Assembly: GCA_030770535.1 (NCBI GenBank)
Contig: JASVEC010000006.1
Coordinates: 1,054,001 to 1,118,000, forward strand
Source: Batkoa obscura
Taxonomy: Eukaryota; Entomophthoromycota; Entomophthoromycetes; Entomophthorales; Batkoaceae
Direction: 5' to 3'
Length of the DNA: 64,000 bases
Shown here: piece by piece, positions 1-9,046 of the stretch
Layout: each line of letters starts with the position of its first letter
Position numbering within the stretch: the stretch's first letter is position 1
Notes under the pieces: model-generated
The model's database searches: none
What the model was told of the DNA's origin: nothing
What the model saw: only the letters and a program-made list of their open reading frames with translations
Position numbers and translations under genes: made by a program

Positions 1-81
1 GATTTTCAACATATTTACTAAAAAATGAATTGTTTTAGAGCAGAAAATTTAAATTCTCGCACCTTAGAATTTACATAATTA

Positions 82-357
82 TTATATGGGAATGTATTTT
101 TGTGCTTAAGACTTTTACCAACAATCTTTCCGCTGAAATAGTTGTTTATTAGCTAAAGTTCAGAGCTTTGATACTAGAGGTAGCAATATTGATAATAATG
201 CTAACAGCGTTACTAACAATATTAATGATAGTATTACCAGTGGAGTTTAGTTTTTTAAGAGCATTTCTAACTAACAATAATAGCCTTAATAATATTAACG
301 ACAATAATACAATACTGTTAGTAAAATTCTTAAACATAAAAACACATCCCCATATGT
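82..357. mobile_element. Fold-back pair of MITE half-ends around an Asn-rich tract
   Basis: Bases 84-141 match the right half of the roughly 100-bp TGGGG MITE of this window, and bases 318-356 match the same half in the opposite orientation. The two identical ends therefore face outward and enclose about 175 bases that read as an Asn/Ser-rich peptide. It could be a fold-back derivative of the MITE, or two chance insertions. Confidence 0.55.
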
Positions 358-680
358 CGTTAATATTGATAGAAATAGTATTAATGGTGTTTTAATAGCG
401 GTGGTATCAGTAAAGTTTGGTTTTTTGGTAATGTTGTTAGTATTAATAATGATATTAATAATAGTATACCTGATGTTTTTTATATCAATATTTTTAATGG
501 GGTTTTAAGTAATATAGCTGGTGTTTCTGGTAATAAAATAATAAAATACTTAATATTTATGATAATGTTTATTATAATACTTTAATAATTGTGATGTACC
601 TGATAATAATTATTGTAAAGCTAGCAAAGTTTAAATTTTAGTTTTATTAATGACATCAATAGCATTAATTATAATAATAT
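165..680 (+). pseudogene. Decayed Asn/Ser/Ile-rich coding-like tract
   Basis: Forward frames around 174-245, 276-315 and 400-560 give stretches rich in Asn, Ser, Ile, Asp and Gly (for example runs such as NNINDSITSG and SINNDINNSIPD), separated by stops and frame changes and cut by a MITE end at 318-356. This three-base periodicity suggests the remnant of a low-complexity protein gene. No family is recognised. It could also be a simple-sequence expansion that was never translated. Confidence 0.3.
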
Positions 681-784
681 AAATTTGGGTATTAGTATAG
701 ACAGATATGATAATAAAGAAATTAATTAAATAAAACTACATAATAAGCATTGAAACCCAGGTATTTTGAAAAAAATATTTGAAA

Positions 785-935
785 GATGGAAAAAGTGATA
801 AAAGTCAAAAAAACACCCTTGTATTGTTTATATTTTTTATTTTAAACTTTTGAATTAATATAAGGATGTTTTTTTGGCTCCATTACTTTTCTCATTTTTT
901 AAGCGTTATTTGTGTGGAAAGATTGTTAGCAAAAT
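785..935. mobile_element. Two facing fragments of the TGGGG MITE
   Basis: Bases 785-823 match the inverted left end of the MITE, and 858-935 match the left two thirds in forward orientation with its right end missing. They are separate fragments, both truncated. Confidence 0.6.
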
Positions 936-944
936 AACTTTACT

Positions 945-1856
945 AAATATATAATATATATATGGTTATTTCATTTTACTTTTTATTAAAATAAAAACAA
1001 AATCCAAGTTTATAACTAAACTCCAAAATAAAATTTTTAAATTATTTTATTATAATTTATATTGTAAGTTAGTAGAATTTCTACTAAATTTAATATGAAT
1101 TCCCGGATTAGCAAGCAAGGCTTTTACTAATATAACCTATGTATTGATATTAATCAAAGTTGTAATATGCAAATAAATACATATTCCTATAAAACTTCAT
1201 TAAGAAATATTTATCATTGATTGCTTTTTATAATCAACATTGCAGATTTACTATTGAATAAATAAATAATTTTAATGTTACAATTACATTATTGATATAT
1301 TATTAAGTTAATAAATAGCTGCATAGGAGGGAGTGGTTAGCCTCCTCAAAACTGTAATTAATTATCTTTACATAATACAAGTAATGTAATAATAGTTTTT
1401 ATTTATCATTCCAATTATTTGCTTTTTAACTATTATTAACTTAGCTACTAATAATTTAAGTAATATTAACATTTGGGGATATATTTTTTGTTTAAGAATT
1501 TTACTAGCAATCTTTCCGCTCAAATAGCGCTTAAAAATGGAAAAAGTAATGAAACCAAAAAAAAATCGCCATTTAGTAATCGATTTCTATCATTTAATAA
1601 GCTACTTACCTGATTAGTAAATATTAAAACTTTTGAATTTTCTGTTATTTTTGTAAAAGATAAGCGCTGGGGTTGATCTTTTTATTTTTTTTATTTTCTA
1701 TATAGAGTCTATAACTTTAATTAGAACTATATCACTTTTTTTAAATTTATTAGATACTGGATAATATAAGGCAGTTTATTATTATACTTAATAAAATGTA
1801 AATACTTTTTAATACTTTGCATCTCTATTTTTTTTTGTATCTCTTTATTTCTTTCA
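945..1856 (-). mobile_element. Fragmented copy of the TGGGGGTGTCC transposon (mosaic, transposase on minus strand)
   Basis: Bases 1021-1856 match the left non-coding part and the C-terminal transposase region of the better-preserved copy at 2410-6040, including a run equivalent to KKYERNK near 1855. Bases 955-1015 match the transposase start in the opposite orientation, so this is a mosaic. A MITE is nested at 1474-1571. Bases 1117-1341 are identical to 17847-18070 in another copy. Many stops make the transposase non-functional. Confidence 0.7.
1474..1571 (-). mobile_element. TGGGG MITE, nested in transposon copy
   Basis: A copy of the roughly 100-bp MITE in minus orientation, from TGGGGAT to ATCGCCA. 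The uninterrupted target is seen near 3560 in a related transposon copy, which shows that this piece was inserted. Confidence 0.85.
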
Positions 1857-1858
1857 TA

Positions 1859-1958
1859 TGGGGATGTATTTTTGTGTTTAAGAATTTTACTAACAACCTT
1901 TACGCTCAAATAGCGCTTAAAAAATGGAAAAAATAATGAAGCTAAAAAAACACTCCCA
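1859..1958 (-). mobile_element. TGGGG MITE with TA target duplication
   Basis: A full-length MITE in minus orientation flanked by TA on both sides. It lies exactly where the transposon fragment to its left (C-terminal transposase, minus) gives way to an N-terminal transposase fragment in plus orientation, so it marks a rearrangement breakpoint. Confidence 0.88.
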
Positions 1959-1960
1959 TA

Positions 1961-2240
1961 TAGTTATTTGACTTTACTTTTTACTAAAATAAAAACAAAA
2001 TGCAAGGTTTTATAATAAAAAAAGAAAGAAAAAAAAAGAGATTAAAGTTTATTATTAATAATGACAAACTTAATTAAACAATGTATAGAATTAATGCTTT
2101 AAAGGAAATAAGAAACAAAAACCAACAAATAGCATTATTATCAATTATAGCTTTAGTATTTTTTTGATAAATTTAAGAGTTTTGGATTTAATTTATAAAA
2201 AATGCTTTATTAAGAAATAAGCAAATAACAAACTATTAGT
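1961..2240 (+). mobile_element. Transposon fragment, N-terminal transposase remnant on plus strand
   Basis: The sequence resembles, in plus orientation, the first part of the transposase read on the minus strand at 5313-4780 (the initial ATGCAAG, then KKRKEI and KETGNKNQQ equivalents). It contains many stops. Bases 2240-2405 are AT-rich with no feature that I can name. Confidence 0.6.
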
Positions 2241-2530
2241 AAAATCATTTAATATTAAATTAGAAGTTCTATTAAAATTTATTTAATTTATCAAAAATAA
2301 ATTAAAAATATTTTATAAACAAATATGTATATTAAAAGCATTTTTAATTATATTTAATATTTTTTGTAAAACCATTTTATTATTAACTGGTTTGTATACT
2401 TAAATTATATGGGGGTGTCCGAATTGGTTTCATTTTTTTATCCAATTTTTAAATTATTTTATTATAAGTTATATTGTAAGTTAGCGGAATTTCTATCAAA
2501 TTTAATATAATTCCTGAATTAGCAAGGCTT

Positions 2531-3096
2531 TGTGAAAGTTGATACTTAGTGGTCGAAGTTAAAAGCTACTCTTGCTTGATTAACTTGCCTTGAGTCGAAC
2601 GGTCTTAGTTTATGTAACTAAGATAGACTTAACTTAATAGAAATAGTATGTAGTAAGCTACGAATTATGTAAAACAAATACAATGGAAGATACTACTGTA
2701 AAATCTATATAAAATGTTGTCTGAAGGACTTAGTGACTTTACTAATGATTCGTTATCAGGGAGTAATCCAATTAAAAAAGCCTCGAGTTATTATATTGAA
2801 GAATCTCTTTTATACTCCAATAAGTATGGAGATTAAAATGAGATAATATTCTTTGTAACATGAGGATGTATCTTTGTGTTTAAGAATTTTGCTAACAATC
2901 TTTCCGCTCAAATAGCGCTTAAAAAATGGAAAAAGTGATGAAACCAAAAAAAACATCCCCATATGAAGTTATAAATTCTCGCAGCAAATCAAAATAAGGG
3001 GCTCTGAATTGATTGTGTTTGAACTTGAAAATACAACAACTTAAGTGATTGTTGTGTTATAATCAATCTGAGAGCTAAATAAAGCAATGTTTCAGA
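2531..3096 (-). mobile_element. Solo LTR (fossil), minus orientation, with nested MITE
   Basis: It begins TGTGAAAG and is one of five related units of about 360-465 bp that start TGTGAAA and end TTTCACA. TG...CA ends, a TATAAAAG promoter-like box and 5-bp target repeats in sister copies mark this as an LTR without internal region. It lies inside the transposon at 2410-6040 and itself holds a MITE (2861-2961), so it is younger than the transposon and older than that MITE. Confidence 0.75.
2861..2961 (-). mobile_element. TGGGG MITE nested in solo LTR
   Basis: A full-length copy from TGAGGATG to CATCCCCA. Comparison with the uninterrupted LTR near 18980-18995 gives a 2-bp target site (CA on the left, TA on the right), the best direct support for a TA duplication. 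Confidence 0.9.
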
Positions 3097-3212
3097 GCTT
3101 TTACCAATATAGCCTATATAGTGATAGTAATTAAAGTTGTAATATGTAACATGTAAATAAATATATATTTTTATAAAACTTTATTAAGAAATATTTATTA
3201 TTAGCTGCTTTA

Positions 3213-3313
3213 TGGGGGTGTTTTTTTTGGCTTCATTATTTTTTCCATTTTTTAAGCGCTATTTGAGCGGAAAGATTGTTAGTAAAATTCTTAAACACAA
3301 AAATACATCCCCT
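3213..3313 (+). mobile_element. TGGGG MITE nested in transposon, TA duplication
   Basis: A full-length copy in plus orientation flanked by TA (3211-3212 and 3314-3315). The empty site is seen at about 1220-1235 and 17951-17962. Confidence 0.9.
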
Positions 3314-4138
3314 TATAGCCAACACTAGAGATTTGCTATCAAATAAATAAATTATTTCAATGCTATAATTACATTATCAATGTAATGTATCGCTAAGTTA
3401 ATAAATAGCTGCATGGGATGGAGTGGTTAGCCCCAAAACCATAATTAACCATCCCTATGTAACACAAGCAGTATAATAATAGTTTTTACTTACTATTACA
3501 ACTACTTGCTCTTTGACTATTTATTAACTTAGCTATTAATAATTTAAGTAATATCAACATTTAATAATTGATTTCTATCATCTAATAAGCTACTTACTTG
3601 CTTACTAAATATCAAAACTTTTAAACTTTCAGTTATTTTTGTAAGATAAGCTGGGGTTGATCTTTTAATTTTTCTATCCTCTATAGACTCTATAACTTTG
3701 ATTGGATTATGTCACTTTTTTTTGATCTATCAGATACTGAATAGCAGTATAGTTTATTACTGCATTTAATAAAATGTAAATACTTTTTGATACCTTGTAT
3801 TTTTATCGTTTTTTTTGTATCTTTGTTTCTTTCATACTTTTTAAAAATTGCATTTGTTTTTCCATTGTTGATAGTTGAGTTATTGACTCTATTATGTTCA
3901 CAAATAAAAATCTCAAATTTTGAAATTAATTGATTAATATCTTCTATTTTACCTAATGCTCCAAAACTATTTTTCCACAGTGAAAGATTTCCAAAGTGTT
4001 CGTCAACTATACTTTTTCCATGATGCTCAGCAAAAAAATCAAGATCAATATTTAAACTACTATTTATAAAATAAATTTCTTCAAATATATAATGTAAAAA
4101 CTCTTGAGATTTAAAATGATATCCTGTATCTGCCCATA

Positions 4139-4218
4139 TGGAGGTGTTTTTTTTGGCTTCATCACTTTTCCATCTTTTAAGCGCTATTTGAGCAGAAAAT
4201 TTGCTGGTAAAATTTTTG
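4139..4218 (+). mobile_element. TGGGG MITE, right end lost, inserted in transposase gene
   Basis: The left 80 bases of the MITE follow TA at 4137-4138. Homology fades after the GTAAAATTT segment and transposase coding sequence resumes. It splits the transposase between its first Asp block and the ADTGYHF block. Confidence 0.8.
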
Positions 4219-5369
4219 TAAACTTTTTAAATAAAGGCTCTTTAGATATTAAATCAATCAATCAATCTCCTGCATATGCTGAATCATAATTTAATGTTTC
4301 AGATAAATAATCAAAATAAACTTCACCTATTGTTTTATCATTTTTTAAATATAAAACGTCAAACCCTAATACTGATATAGCCTGTTTGTTATAATGATCT
4401 AAGTTTATTGAATCTGGTCTTGTTCCTATTTCCATATTTCGTTTAAAGTCTAAAATTATTATACAACTTGTATTATTTAATTTTTTAATAGTTTCATTAA
4501 ATATGTTTTTTTGAGTATCAACACAAAATTCATGTAATTTATATAACCTTTTTTCTTTATTAAAAGATTCCTCTATCTCTGTTTTATTTTTTGTCGCTAT
4601 ATTTATTTCATTTTCAAATAGCTTTTTTCTAACTGTATACTGGGCACATATATTACATAAATCTGTTTTTCTTGCTGGATTTCTAATTATTTGGTGTATA
4701 TTTGAAAAATATTGACCTAGCTACTGCTTTATCTTTTAAATCATTAAAATATTTACTGTATATCATTCTTCTACTTTTATTTAATATATATATTATCTGA
4801 CGAATATTTGTTATTATTTTTATTATTATTAAATCTTGATGAAATAGTTGAATTGTCAAGTAAATATTGTATAATAATCTCAATTTGCTCATCTTTAATT
4901 TTTTTTGTATTTTTGATAGTAGATCGTAGTGTTGGTATTTTATTATTATTAATTATTTTTGAATAATCATATTGATTTTTACTTATATTAAATCCAAAAC
5001 TTTTACATTCATCAAAAGAATATACTGAAGCTATAGTCGATAATAATGCTACTTGTTGGTTTTTATTTCCTGTTTCCTTTAAAGTACTAATTTTATACAT
5101 TGCTTGATTAAGTCTGTTATTATTAATAGTAAAATTTAATAATATTTCTTTTCTTTTTTTTGTTTTATTATAAAATTCTATAAACTCTGGGTTATTGTGA
5201 ATAGTTGTTAAAATTGATGTAAATGAATTACAATGTTTATATAATGTGCTTCTCCCTATCGTATTAAAATTTTTAGAAATCCCATTTCGAAGTTTAGTTA
5301 TAAAAGCTTGCATTTTGTTTTTATTTTAATAAAAAGTAAAGTCAAATAATTATATAATTGTATATTATA

Positions 5370-5470
5370 TGAGGATATATTTTTGTGTTTGAGAATTTTA
5401 CTAGCAGTTTTTCCACTTAAATAGCGCTTAAAAAATAGAAAAAGTAATGAAACCAAAAAAAACACCCCCA
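5370..5470 (-). mobile_element. TGGGG MITE upstream of transposase start
   Basis: A full-length copy, minus orientation, with TA on both sides (5368-5369, 5471-5472), about 57 bases upstream of the transposase start codon. Confidence 0.88.
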
Positions 5471-5507
5471 TATAGTTATTGAATATTTAATAAAAAATAC
5501 AAAACAC

Positions 5508-5868
5508 TGTGAAATATCGTTTCATCAGTTCTGTGATTGATTATCGCATAATAATCACTTAACTTGTTTACAAAACTAGTTGGAGTATAAAATAGATTTT
5601 TCAACATAATAGCTCAAGGCTTTTTAATTAAATTGTTCCCTAATATTTTACTTTTAATAAAGCCACTAAGTCTTTCTGACAATATCTTATGTAGATTTTA
5701 CAGTAGTATCCTGTATTCTATTTATTTTACATAGTTCATAGCTTATTGCGTATTACTCCTATTGATTTAAGTCTATCTTAGCTACATAAACTAAGGCCTT
5801 TTGATTTACGGCCAGTTAACTAAACTAGAACTGCCTCTAACTCCAATTACTGAGTACTAACTTTCACA
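5508..5868 (+). mobile_element. Solo LTR (fossil), plus orientation
   Basis: It starts TGTGAAATAT and ends CTAACTTTCACA. The flanking 5-mers AACAC and AACAT fit a 5-bp target duplication with one difference. It is shorter (361 bp) than its sisters, broken as an element, and has no internal region. It is inverted relative to the LTR at 2531-3096 on the other side of the same transposon. Confidence 0.75.
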
Positions 5869-6042
5869 AACATATAATCAAAAAAATAAAATAAATAAAA
5901 TAAGTCTTTAAGTTAAATTTTTATATTTAGTTTTAAGCTTTTTAAATTTAGCTGATCATACATTAAAGACTTACAAATTTAAAAACTTAAAATTTGGATT
6001 AATTTCTAGTTAAACTCTGAAACCAATTCGGACACCCCCATA

Positions 6043-6349
6043 TAATAATAGTTTTTATTTATTATTATAATTACTTGCTCTTTGATTATTTATTAACTTA
6101 ATGATATAATGATGTGATTATAATATCAAAATAATTTGTTTTAGCCATCGCATCGTTAATATAGCAATTTTTATTAAATTTAGTAAAAATTCTACTAATT
6201 TATAATATGCATTATAATAAAATAATTCAACTATTAGATATTTTTGGTTTTTAATAAAAAAATATTTTTATAGAATTTTAAGCAAAGTTTTTAAAATACA
6301 AAATATTTGAAAACTGGATAGAAAAATAAAATTAATTCAGACATCCCCA
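6043..6349 (-). mobile_element. Transposon end fragment (same family as 2410-6040)
   Basis: Bases 6106-6349 are the reverse complement of the left end of the transposon, ending ...CAGACATCCCCA followed by TA. Bases 6043-6105 match an internal part in the opposite sense. It directly abuts the larger copy and shows two rounds of insertion or rearrangement. It has no coding capacity. Confidence 0.65.
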
Positions 6350-6351
6350 TA

Positions 6352-6694
6352 TATTTAAATTTTTAAATTTATAATTTAAAAAAAATAGAAATATACTTTT
6401 TTATTGATTAATTAAAAAAAAAATTATTAGGGACGAATCATTTATAATATTTTATTTGTCAAGTATTTTCCTTTTTTTAATTATAGCTTTAAAACTGCCC
6501 CTAACATCTAAAAACCTGTATAATAAATATTATACTTTTGAAATTAAGGGGAAATGAGATTTATTATTCAATACTATGGAGCTTAAGTTTAATAATTGAA
6601 GTGTAGGTAAAGTAATAGCTTTAATTTAATAAAAGCATGTTGAAATAATTTGAAGTTTTAATTTAATTAAATAAGATTTGTTTATATTATTTAT
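6352..6694. other. Intergenic, nothing recognised
   Basis: An AT-rich spacer between the repeat cluster and the stop codon of the first globin gene. It presumably holds that gene's 3' untranslated region. I see no repeat or RNA gene. Confidence 0.6.
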
Positions 6695-7291
6695 TTAACT
6701 GATGTTACATGATTTCTTGGATTTTGTTTTATTTTTTAGTGAGAAATGAAAGGGGCAACTAGCTGTTGGTTTTATATCTTCTTTGTAATTCCTTCGTTCC
6801 AATTCATTTAGCCCTGTTACGTCTTCCCTTGTTTCTTCTACCAAATGTAAAATCTCATGTATTGCTACATTGTCAACCTTTTGATGCTTCATTGCATTTA
6901 GTAAGTTTTCGACAAAGGCATCAAAATGCTCGTTTGATAATCCACCTAATCTCCGGTGTGCCTTTCTCATTGATCTTTGATTGTAAGGCTTTCCGCCTAA
7001 TAGGCCAACTAAAAAATTTATCAACATTTGCTCAAATCGATATATCATTGTAAAATCAAAAAAAGTATTGATTCGTACATCTTGTACATGGTATTGGTAT
7101 ACCCTTTTAGCTAATTCCTTTATACCTTCAATTCCACCTAGATCAAGATAATATTTGTGCTTCATTGCTTTCTTCAATAGTAAGTCAAAGTTGCTTAGCT
7201 TTTCATATCCTTCATCATCTAAATTTATTGTGATTATATTTTGATTGTCTCTTTTCAAAATCTTTTGTTCCTTGGGTGTTATTTGATTCAT
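6695..7291 (-). CDS. Truncated haemoglobin (group I-like) with C-terminal CaaX box
   Basis: A single-exon gene for 198 residues. Residues 50-160 form a truncated globin: LGGIEGI at the start of helix B, Tyr65 at the likely B10 haem-pocket position, FF at 77-78, the LLGGKPY hinge at 97-103, KAH at 110-112, the proximal-type His122 in NEHFDAF, and REDVTG at 155-160. Such proteins bind haem and O2 or NO; the role here is unknown. The N-terminal 45 residues are an unrelated extension. After the globin come CPF at 179-181, a lysine-rich tail (KNKTKSKK) and the last four residues CNIS, which fit a CaaX farnesylation box. A paralogue at 60485-61141 has the same design, so membrane anchoring is inferred, not shown. 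The first Met gives an uninterrupted frame, and no TATA or intron signal argues for another start. Confidence 0.88.
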   Translation of the reverse strand: MNQITPKEQKILKRDNQNIITINLDDEGYEKLSNFDLLLKKAMKHKYYLDLGGIEGIKELAKRVYQYHVQDVRINTFFDFTMIYRFEQMLINFLVGLLGGKPYNQRSMRKAHRRLGGLSNEHFDAFVENLLNAMKHQKVDNVAIHEILHLVEETREDVTGLNELERRNYKEDIKPTASCPFHFSLKNKTKSKKSCNIS

Positions 7292-7995
7292 ATTTAAAAC
7301 TATTGAATTTTTTTCTTTTACTTTTATATTATTAAATAAGTTTTAAGGGGGAAACCTTATATATTTTTTTCATGTCCCCCAAAATTTTAAATCACAGGAT
7401 GTTCTATTGATTTTATTTAAATTAATTGATTTTGTTAAGACTTTCTATATATATTAATATAATTTTTGGTTTTGCTATAAAAAAAATTATTTCGAGCTAA
7501 TATTTAAGTCGGAATTTCCTACTATGAAATTATAGCATTATAGTGATATGATAGAAAGATATTTCAGAAGGAATGCGATTCTTTTATTAACTTTGATTTC
7601 AGAAACAAGATAATTATTGTGATTACTATTATACTTAGGGGTTCTATATTAAATCAAGAATTGATTTTTACAATACTTTATAAAATGTAATCAACCCTAT
7701 CTATTGGATAATATAAACACTAATTTCTTTAAAATTTATGACATTATGAAATTTATAAAGTGATGTATTGAAATTAATATACAGGAATTTTAGAAATAGG
7801 GTTGCTTCATAATCTTTACTCTTTAATAAAAATCTATTTTATTAAAGTTAGTTTGATACAATAGTTTTACCTTCAAATTTTACTAATTTTTGTGCTGGTT
7901 TAGTCTCAATTTATAATATGCTTTTCAAAAAGTAGTATTCAAAAAGACTTTTTAAAATACAAATGTTATATTAGCTCTTGGGCTATTCACTCTTT
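7292..7995. other. Intergenic, promoter region of the globin gene
   Basis: AT-rich sequence that presumably includes the 5' region of the minus-strand globin gene. No repeat family, RNA gene or convincing open frame was seen. Confidence 0.5.
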
Positions 7996-8211
7996 CTATT
8001 CTACACTCTGAACCGAATTCACTTCAGCCTCACCTAAGGCTATTACCGCTCTTCTAAATGCCTGGATAAGTTTATACAAGACTGAGTTTAAAGCAGTCAA
8101 GTTAATCTTATTTAGATCCAAAGCAGATACTGTGAACTTTGAGTATCTCCTACCTCCTTTTACCTTATAGATCCCATAACCCCTACTCATCCTTCTTTCA
8201 TCTAACTTCAT
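7996..8211 (-). CDS. Possible small protein of 71 residues
   Basis: An open frame, less AT-rich than its surroundings, encoding a basic N-terminal half (SRGYGIYKVKGGRRYSK) and a helical C-terminal half (LYKLIQAFRRAVIALGEAE). A TATAAATAG-like box lies about 65 bases upstream on the same strand (near 8275). No family is recognised and no signal peptide or membrane segment is clear. It could be a real small gene, the last exon of a longer one, or chance. Confidence 0.35.
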   Translation of the reverse strand: MKLDERRMSRGYGIYKVKGGRRYSKFTVSALDLNKINLTALNSVLYKLIQAFRRAVIALGEAEVNSVQSVE

Positions 8212-9046
8212 TTTGCTTTCATGAATAAAACACTTAAGTTTTCCCTTTCAAGATTTAAAAAATAAAAATACTATTTATACAATAGATTGTTTAATTTGAA
8301 TATAGTAAGCTGCCAAAAGGCCATTGTTTGAACCTTTTCAAAACAGTTATACAACTCTCCTTCCAATTCAGCAGTGAATGATTTCAGATAAAAGGATATA
8401 AGTAATAAGTAAAATGAGTAGGTAATGATTAGTAGCCAATGGTTGTTTTAATGTATTTTTGAATAAGCTATTTTTTAAATGTAAATTGACACCTTGAGGT
8501 TATTTACAAAAGTATGATACATTTGATTTATTTTTGGTTGTACATCCTTATGGAAGGTTCAGTTTAAAAACCTCATAACTTACTAGACTTTTTAATTTTA
8601 AAAAAAAATTGAAGGGGCATAAACCCCAATCGATTTATTAGTGTTATAAATGTTTGTTAAATAATACTGTTTGATTTCACATTGAGTTTTAAAATCAAAA
8701 CCGAATGAAAAGCTTAATTTGAATTGTTTTTATAACAATATTATATTATAAAAGTTTTAGATGAAAATGACAGTAAGTAGGATGAAATCTGGGATTTTTA
8801 GTTAAAAGTTAAATCTTTGATTTTAACATAATTAATGCTTAATACTATGTTTAATATAATGTGGGTTTGTAGTAATTTACTTTGATGAATTATTGCTTTT
8901 ATTACATATGATTGGATAAAATTAAATTTTACTTGTAAACTGTGTGTATATGTTAATTATTCAGAAGTTCATAAGGTTTACGGAAAAAAAGTCCAAAAAA
9001 AGACTATAAAACCTTCAAATTGAATTAAACTGAGTTAAATAAAACA
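8212..9046. other. Intergenic, nothing recognised
   Basis: An AT-rich spacer between the small minus-strand frame and the plus-strand isomerase gene. It holds the presumed promoters of both. No repeat copies were found. Confidence 0.5.

Larger units (their letters stand above)
2410..6040 (-). mobile_element. TA-flanked DNA transposon with broken HGK-type DDE transposase, carrying nested insertions
   Basis: Both ends carry the same inverted repeat, TGGGGGTGTCC followed by GAATTGGTTTCA, and both are flanked by TA (2408-2409 and 6041-6042). Removing nested LTRs (2531-3096, 5508-5868) and MITEs (3213-3313, about 4139-4218, 5370-5470) leaves a native element of about 2.4 kb. The transposase runs on the minus strand from about 5313 to the stop at 3544, in several frames. 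It shows a CxxC...HxxC zinc-like motif near 4500-4650, ILDFK (first Asp) near 4445, ADTGYHF (second Asp) near 4120, and an EHHGKSIVDEHFG block near 4020-3985. This D/D/HGK...D arrangement looks like a DDE transposase. The TA target is Tc1/mariner-like, but I cannot assign a superfamily. The copy is inactive because of frameshifts, an in-frame stop and the nested MITE. Confidence 0.8.
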
